A DNA stretch of 64,000 nt from Hepsetus odoe (Eukaryota; Chordata; Actinopteri; Characiformes; Hepsetidae): contig CM029393.1 in the NCBI GenBank assembly GCA_017165825.1, positions 4,773,468 to 4,837,467 of the forward strand. The letters run 5' to 3'. Positions within the stretch are counted from its first letter, which is position 1. The number at the start of each line of letters is the position of its first letter. The position numbers were made by a program, and so were the translations under genes. Shown here one piece after another: positions 58,390 to 64,000 of the stretch. The notes under the pieces were generated by a model, which worked only from the letters and a program-made list of their open reading frames with translations, did no database searches and was not told the DNA's origin.

Positions 58390-59535
58390 AAATAAGAATA
58401 ACAAGAAATATACCTGCGTGGAGAGCATTGAAAACAGTTTATTGAGGCAATAAAACTGTGAACAACTGCATAAGTTCATGTAGTGGAAACTTTTCACAGA
58501 GCTGCAGCACATCTCCTTGAAAATTAACTCACAAAGATTTTAATGCTTAAGAAATGTCCTGCCCCTAAGCTGAAACAGACATTTTGATTGGTTCTGCCAC
58601 TGAGGTTGTCTTTTAGTGCCTGAAGTTCAATGGTGCATTGGGTTTAAAGGCTGCTATCAGTAACTATTCATAAGAAATTTCAGCAATAGTAACAGTGTTC
58701 AGATGTCTCTGGGTCTTTTAATACACAAATGCAAAATGCTGAAGAGAAGCTAGTCTATTTTCTAGACTACCATGACTACACAAAGATATTCACATTCTGG
58801 TCAGCTTTATTCTTGGTTACCATTAAGTGCCTGCAGAACATTATTAAGTGTGTTAAGGAACAATCCTAAATTCTTCTTTAAGAAAATATTTGCATGGTTC
58901 TGCATGTAAATTAAGATTCTAAGTTCACAAAGTGTACAATTTTTACAACTTTAAGCCTTGAATTATGTTCACAAGATGATGGAAATTGTTGAAGTCATTA
59001 AAGCTAATGTACCACCTGAGAAACCTGTTCAGGGTTCTTGAAAGAAATTCTGGTTTTGCTTTAAATATTTTTTCTTCCAATTGAACCCAGCAGAATGCTG
59101 TAGTATGCCCCTAAGATACATTCTAATAAGATTTCATCAGAAAGTGACTGGAAAAGAAAGCACTAGATGTGCTGTTCCAACAAGCAACCCTGCTGTTGGT
59201 GAGGTTTCATGCTGGGCATTCTCCAGGCCAGGTAACGAAAGCAGAAAGTGATGGACCATCTGAACTGAAGGCCAGATATTAGATTTTCGGTGAGTTTTTT
59301 GAGGTATTAAACACTTCAGAAGTCTGCTTATATTTAACTGTTGTTTACTAGTGTGGTGTTAAGTTTCCTTTCCTCATACTCCCCATTTTCCAACTTCTCA
59401 TTAAACCCCTAGAATTAAAGTCTGCATCTTTTACTGTACATATTTTGTACCTCATTCAAAAAGCTAGACTGAACTGCATCATATAAATGCGATGATTTTT
59501 GTGATCACCAAAATAACAAACTCAAAATTTTTGCA
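58390..59535. other. Gene-free spacer
   Basis: Nothing recognised. Confidence 0.45.
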
Positions 59536-59539
59536 GCTC

Positions 59540-59880
59540 AGTTTCAACTAAATTCAACCTCTGCTTTTCACCCATGCACACCGTGCCGCAGGGGGCAGCT
59601 ATTTAAAGTGCCTGGGGAGCAGTGAAAGGGACGGTACCTTGCTCAAGGGTAACACAGGGCAACCTACTGGTCTGGGATTTGAAACCACAATAAGGTCCTG
59701 GGTTTGATTCCCAGGTGGTGCAATGCTTTCTGTATGGAGTTTGCTTTCTGGTTTCCTCCCTCTGTGCAAGGATATGCACGTCAGTTGGACTGGAGATGTT
59801 AAATTGGCTGTAGCTGTGAATGTGTGTGTTTATCTGTGTGCCCTGTCATGGACTGGTGACCTGTCCAGTGTGTAGGGAAA
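59540..59880. repeat. Two SINE fragments fused in opposite orientation
   Basis: 59540-59692 is a minus-strand family A copy ('acccatgcacaccgtgccgc', 'gggacggtaccttgctcaag', B-box complement 'gggatttgaaacc'). From about 59693 a plus-strand family B copy follows ('aggtcctgggtttgattccc' to 'gactggtgacctgtccag'). Confidence 0.75.
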
Positions 59881-59884
59881 TTGT

Positions 59885-61665
59885 GTTTCCTCAGATATAT
59901 GCTCTATATTTGTACCCTATTATGCTAAAAGTGCACAATTATTAATGAAATTAAATGAATTTCCATACTTTTATTACGGGGTGCTTTGACCAGCTGTGGA
60001 TGTGGTGTTGTTCACCCAACTTCCAACTCACCCAGAGTTTTTGTGCTGGTCCAGAAGATTGAATGGGCACAATATAACAACAGTTTTAAGAATGAAATTT
60101 GGATGATAATGACATTCTGACATGTTTGTTTATCACAAACGTCTTGACAAAAAAACAAGAGGTTTGCGGTGAAAGAGGCACAAATACCTAATGCCACCGA
60201 CATCGATCAACCCATGAATTCCCCACACATCTTTGATAGAAATAAGATGCAGTGGCCACTCCTATAGTAGGTTTAATAGGTTTTTGAGGAACTAATCTGG
60301 AGTAATAAAACAGACACCACTTCTTCATATTTGTGAAGACAAGCAAGGCTTATTTCATCGCAAAATCTATTACAGTGGAATATGACTCCACCATGTAGTT
60401 CATTAAAGGAGAGCTTTGAGGAACATGCCTTGAAAGTGATGTATCACATTGCTCTCGGATTGACGCCTCATACATCATTTTTATTGCGCCGTTTCTTGCC
60501 CCCCGTTCTTACTCCTCCATGCTCTCTGGCACTCGTGGTGCCAAATAATAAACTTTCCCCTGTGATGCCTCTAACTCTGCAAGATAAATATGGCGTCTCC
60601 AGTTTCGAAAGAAGTTTTACCAACTCATGTTTCGTCCTGAGGAAAGCCGGGTCTGCCCATGACCTGGGTTCGGAGCCTGTGATGCAACCAGACCCAGAGT
60701 GGCAACTAGGATTAGGTTTCTATTTCTGCATCTTGGTTGGAAAACAAAAGCCCAAGCCACTGTCTGTTTGAGGCGAGGAACAAAGTTTGCCACCCAGCCA
60801 AACGCACATCAATCAGTCCCAGTCATGTAAGGCTGGGCCTAGCTCCTCTGGCTTTTACTTCCCATGCAGATTTCATCCAACTGGCTCATACATAGAAAAC
60901 TCTGTTCTTCTTCCAGCACCTTCAGGCTGGCCAACTTCTGCAAACATTCTGTTAGCAGCCGGTGTTTCCTCTGTTTATCATGCTTTCAAAAAAGACTTTA
61001 GGAATAGCTTACCAACTGGATAGAAGAGCTCATATAGTCTTAGCTGAGTAGGAGGAGACGTATCGTAGCAGATATGTGTTGATGTGGGAATGTGCTCTAA
61101 ATGCATGTTTCATTCCAGAAACAGGCACTGTGCCCGCTAGACCTGGATGCATGCTGTACTCTGATGTTTCATGGCAATTAGCTTGTCTGCCTTTGCCTGA
61201 GGACCCTAAATTAAAAGGAATTAAAGCGATCTGATGCTATATATGAAGGAAAGTAGAAGAAAGGAGAAAGGGCAGGATGTGGCCGACTGGCTTTGTGTAT
61301 AGGATCTGCAGCATGATGGTTATTGATGTTATCTCCACAGCGGGAAGCAACAAGATTCGTCTCATCCTGGGCTCCTGTGATTGGAGCTGTTATTCTCCAT
61401 CACAATGAGGCACAAACGCAACAATCAAACCCAGTACAGTTCGCTTCCTTCTTTTTTCAAACTCTCGTCTACCAGAAGTAACAAAGCACAAATTCTTCAA
61501 TACTGCCATGAAGCAGAGTTTCTAGTAGCTTTTGATGAGAGAACTAGTAGAAATATGGATGCAAGTCAAGCAGTAAAGATAATTTTGATTATTTTCAACA
61601 GATTTAGAGTTTAGAGTTAAATGGTCTTTGAATTTAATTAATATAATTATTTTATTTATGTAGTT
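59885..61665. other. Gene-free, repeat-poor stretch
   Basis: 60380-61400 is GC-balanced with no recognised repeat. A 129-codon open frame (60382-60771) resembles no family I know. Confidence 0.4.
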
Positions 61666-61670
61666 ACTGG

Positions 61671-61900
61671 GCAGCGGTGGCCTAGTGGTTAGGGAGTTGG
61701 CCACAGAATTGGAGGATTGTGGGTTCAAACCCCTTACCAGTAGGTTGCCCTGAGGTACCCTTGAGCAAGGTACTGTCCCTGTCACTGCTCCTCGGGTGCT
61801 TTCAATTGCTGCACAGTGTTTGCATGGGTTAAATACAGAGGTCCAGTTTTGTTGTGGTGTGCTGTGACCTCGCAATAACAAGAATAGTCACTTTCACTTC
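61671..61900 (+). repeat. SINE family A, well preserved
   Basis: Head 'gcagcggtggcctagtggtt', B box 'gggttcaaacccc', 'ctgaggtacccttgagcaag', tail 'aagaatagtcactttcactt'. Confidence 0.9.
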
Positions 61901-61904
61901 ATAA

Positions 61905-64000
61905 TAATTTAATAATACTGGCCTGAGGTTCAGTTCAATTGGAAAACAAAAACCCTTAAAGTTATCAGACTGACTCTTTTTTTTTTTAAACAAATATATT
62001 TAAGAGCCTGCATTTTTTTTTTTTTTTTTTTTTGTAAGTAAAGAGGTTAAATCACTCACTCTCTCACTCATTTTCATAGCCGCTTGTCCTAATTAGGGTT
62101 GTGGGGATGATGCTCTATGACAAGTGATGTTCAATCAGTACTTCTATTTTTACCAGAAGAGTTTCTACAGATATATCTATACTTTTACTTTTGCCACCTC
62201 TGTTCCTTAGAGTGTATATTGTTTCACTCTGTAGTGTATACATGTTGTCTTCAAAAAGTGCAAATGTAATAAGTGTTACTTTAATGTGGACTACCACCAT
62301 TTGATTTTTTTTTTAGTTTTCACATAATTGAGATGGAAATAAAGTCAAAATGTTCTTGAAAAATGGTGCATTGTAGAGAAGGGCATACTATCAAAAAATG
62401 GTATTAATTTAAAAAAGCTGGATTCCAGGCTGCCTTTATACTTCATGTTTGGAGTTGATCTTATATAAATGAAGTAACACTTAAATGAAATAACTAATAA
62501 AATGAATAAAATGAAAATAACAATCAGGTGTTGCTATGTCTTCAATGCAAATATAACCTTTTTATGAAAATATGATACAATCTTAAATCTTAAACCACTG
62601 ATGGTGAAGTAATCTTTGGATCAACTTAAGAAATGATAATAAAATGGTAATTGATTTCACAAAATATTTTATATTGACTCAATTTATATGTGTTTAAACA
62701 ACTGTAACAAATGGTTACTTTTTAAATTCAATTAAATAACTTTTTTCTGTGTATGCATGATTTAAGAGTTTCATAGCTTATACATATTAATTATTAATAA
62801 TTATTTTGCTGCTGATGAAAAATGATAAAACAGTGGTAAATGATAAAAAAATATTTTTATGGGTAAGGATTTACCTTAGAATATCATCATATATCTCTCC
62901 AGTTTACAGATTAGACTAAAACTGTCAAAAAACAGAGTATCAGCCACCATGGAGTGCCATGAAACCATTTTGTGTTTATATCATTCTGGGAGCACATTTA
63001 GAAGGATATCTTTGGATGTCGGTTCTATCACCACTGTAACCAGTTCTGGCTCTAGTTATTAGTATGGAACATAAATGCACAACTTAAACACTAAGATTCA
63101 ACCAATACTAGATTTCAATTCCTGTTAAGCCGAAATAATACTCACACAAAGAGAACACCACAAGGCAGCTGAGGCATTGATTGTCCTTATTTTTAACATT
63201 GACAGAAGCCTGGTGAACCGAAAGTGCCACAATCCCTGGGCAATAAGGGCTATATCTATCTACTACCATCTTTATTAAATGAATAAAGAAATGTTGGATT
63301 CCACTGAAAAGAAGGGTTTTTTAAATGGAGGTCCTGGAACCTGAGTTGAGTATGTCTCAGCAAATATTCCAGAAATGTGAAAATGCTTTGCAAGTACAGC
63401 TGTATCTGGATTGCTCCTGAAAATATGGAGATATTTTAGCATGTTGTGAACTGCATCACAAGAACCGATAATACTTGATGTTTCTTTTTTTGATGAAAAA
63501 GAATATAAAGCAGAAAAGCAATTGAAAAATATGAAGCCGTCATAGCACATCACATGCACACCAATTTCCTTACACCAGCAGCCATCAAACAGAGTTTTTT
63601 CCCAGGGTTCTTTTTGATGTTTTAAGGTTAGATGTGAAACGTCTGGAACCCAACACAACACAGCAGAAAATAAGTCTTGATTTGTAACCTCCAGACATGT
63701 CTCAGACTTTTAGAAGCTTACTTGAGAGTCAAAACTTGGTGCATTCAAAAAACATGGCTAGACAACTTCTAAGTATAAAACGAGCAACCAAAATGTCCTG
63801 AAGCCTTAAACTATGACCTCAGTCTGTTTTTTCCCCACTAAAACACAGCTGTGAAGCTGCAGACCTGTCAGCCTGGGAACTCCCGGCTCCATTTTACTCT
63901 TAACTTTCTCACAAAGATCAAACAGAACTTCTCAACAATGAGCAGCCCTGTGAGTGAACACCAAGAAAGGGCACTCACGAAAAAAAAATGCATATTTCTT
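61905..64000. other. Gene-free AT-rich stretch
   Basis: Poly-T at 62012-62033 and a short family B tail fragment at 62061-62110. An unassigned 128-codon minus-strand frame lies at 63275-63661. No gene recognised. Confidence 0.4.

Noticed and set aside
3398..61900. tRNA genes suggested by A and B boxes
   Set aside because: All sit in heads of repeated SINE units with imperfect cloverleaf potential and shared downstream bodies.

Overview
This window is vertebrate nuclear DNA, most probably from an otophysan-type teleost fish. The evidence is spliced genes with GT-AG introns, Tc1-like transposons, several tRNA-derived SINE families, L2/Rex1-like LINE tails and CpG-rich promoters. I read three protein-coding genes, all on the minus strand and all in roughly the left half. 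The species cannot be fixed from sequence alone.

Layout, left to right. (1) 1-2.9 kb: the 5' part of a KLF15-type Krueppel-like factor. A CpG-rich first exon ends near 2585, and a large coding exon covers 589-1582 and stops inside zinc finger 2. The remaining zinc-finger exon lies off the left edge. (2) 3-8 kb: transposon-rich spacer with two Tc1-like families and SINEs. (3) 8.4-13.5 kb: slc45a3 (prostein), four coding exons giving a 549-residue SLC45-family transporter. (4) 13.5-22.2 kb: spacer with a Tc1/mariner relic and SINEs. (5) 22.2-33.0 kb: nucks1, eight coding exons giving a 301-residue acidic/basic nuclear protein, with a 3' UTR of about 3.3 kb and a CpG/CCAAT promoter near 32.8-33.0 kb. 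(6) 33.4-36.7 kb: a nested transposon complex, with a SINE inside a LINE inside a Tc1 element. (7) 37-64 kb: no recognisable gene; SINEs, LINE tails, Tc1 relics, microsatellites and repeat-poor stretches that look like candidate conserved non-coding sequence.

slc45a3 followed by nucks1 matches the human 1q32.1 order. The KLF15-like gene beside them is notable because human KLF15 lies at 3q21 near SLC41A3, whereas SLC41A1 lies at 1q32 near NUCKS1. This gene may therefore be a retained whole-genome-duplicate sister of KLF15. The other leading observations are an apparent internal exon duplication in nucks1 (exons 5 and 7) and a 47-bp sequence shared in inverted orientation between nucks1 intron 1 and the scar inside the nearby Tc1 element.

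The three genes show no sign of acting in one pathway: a transcription factor, a membrane transporter and a chromatin protein. Exon limits were read by eye from splice sites, frame continuity and recalled family sequence. No alignment or database search was run.
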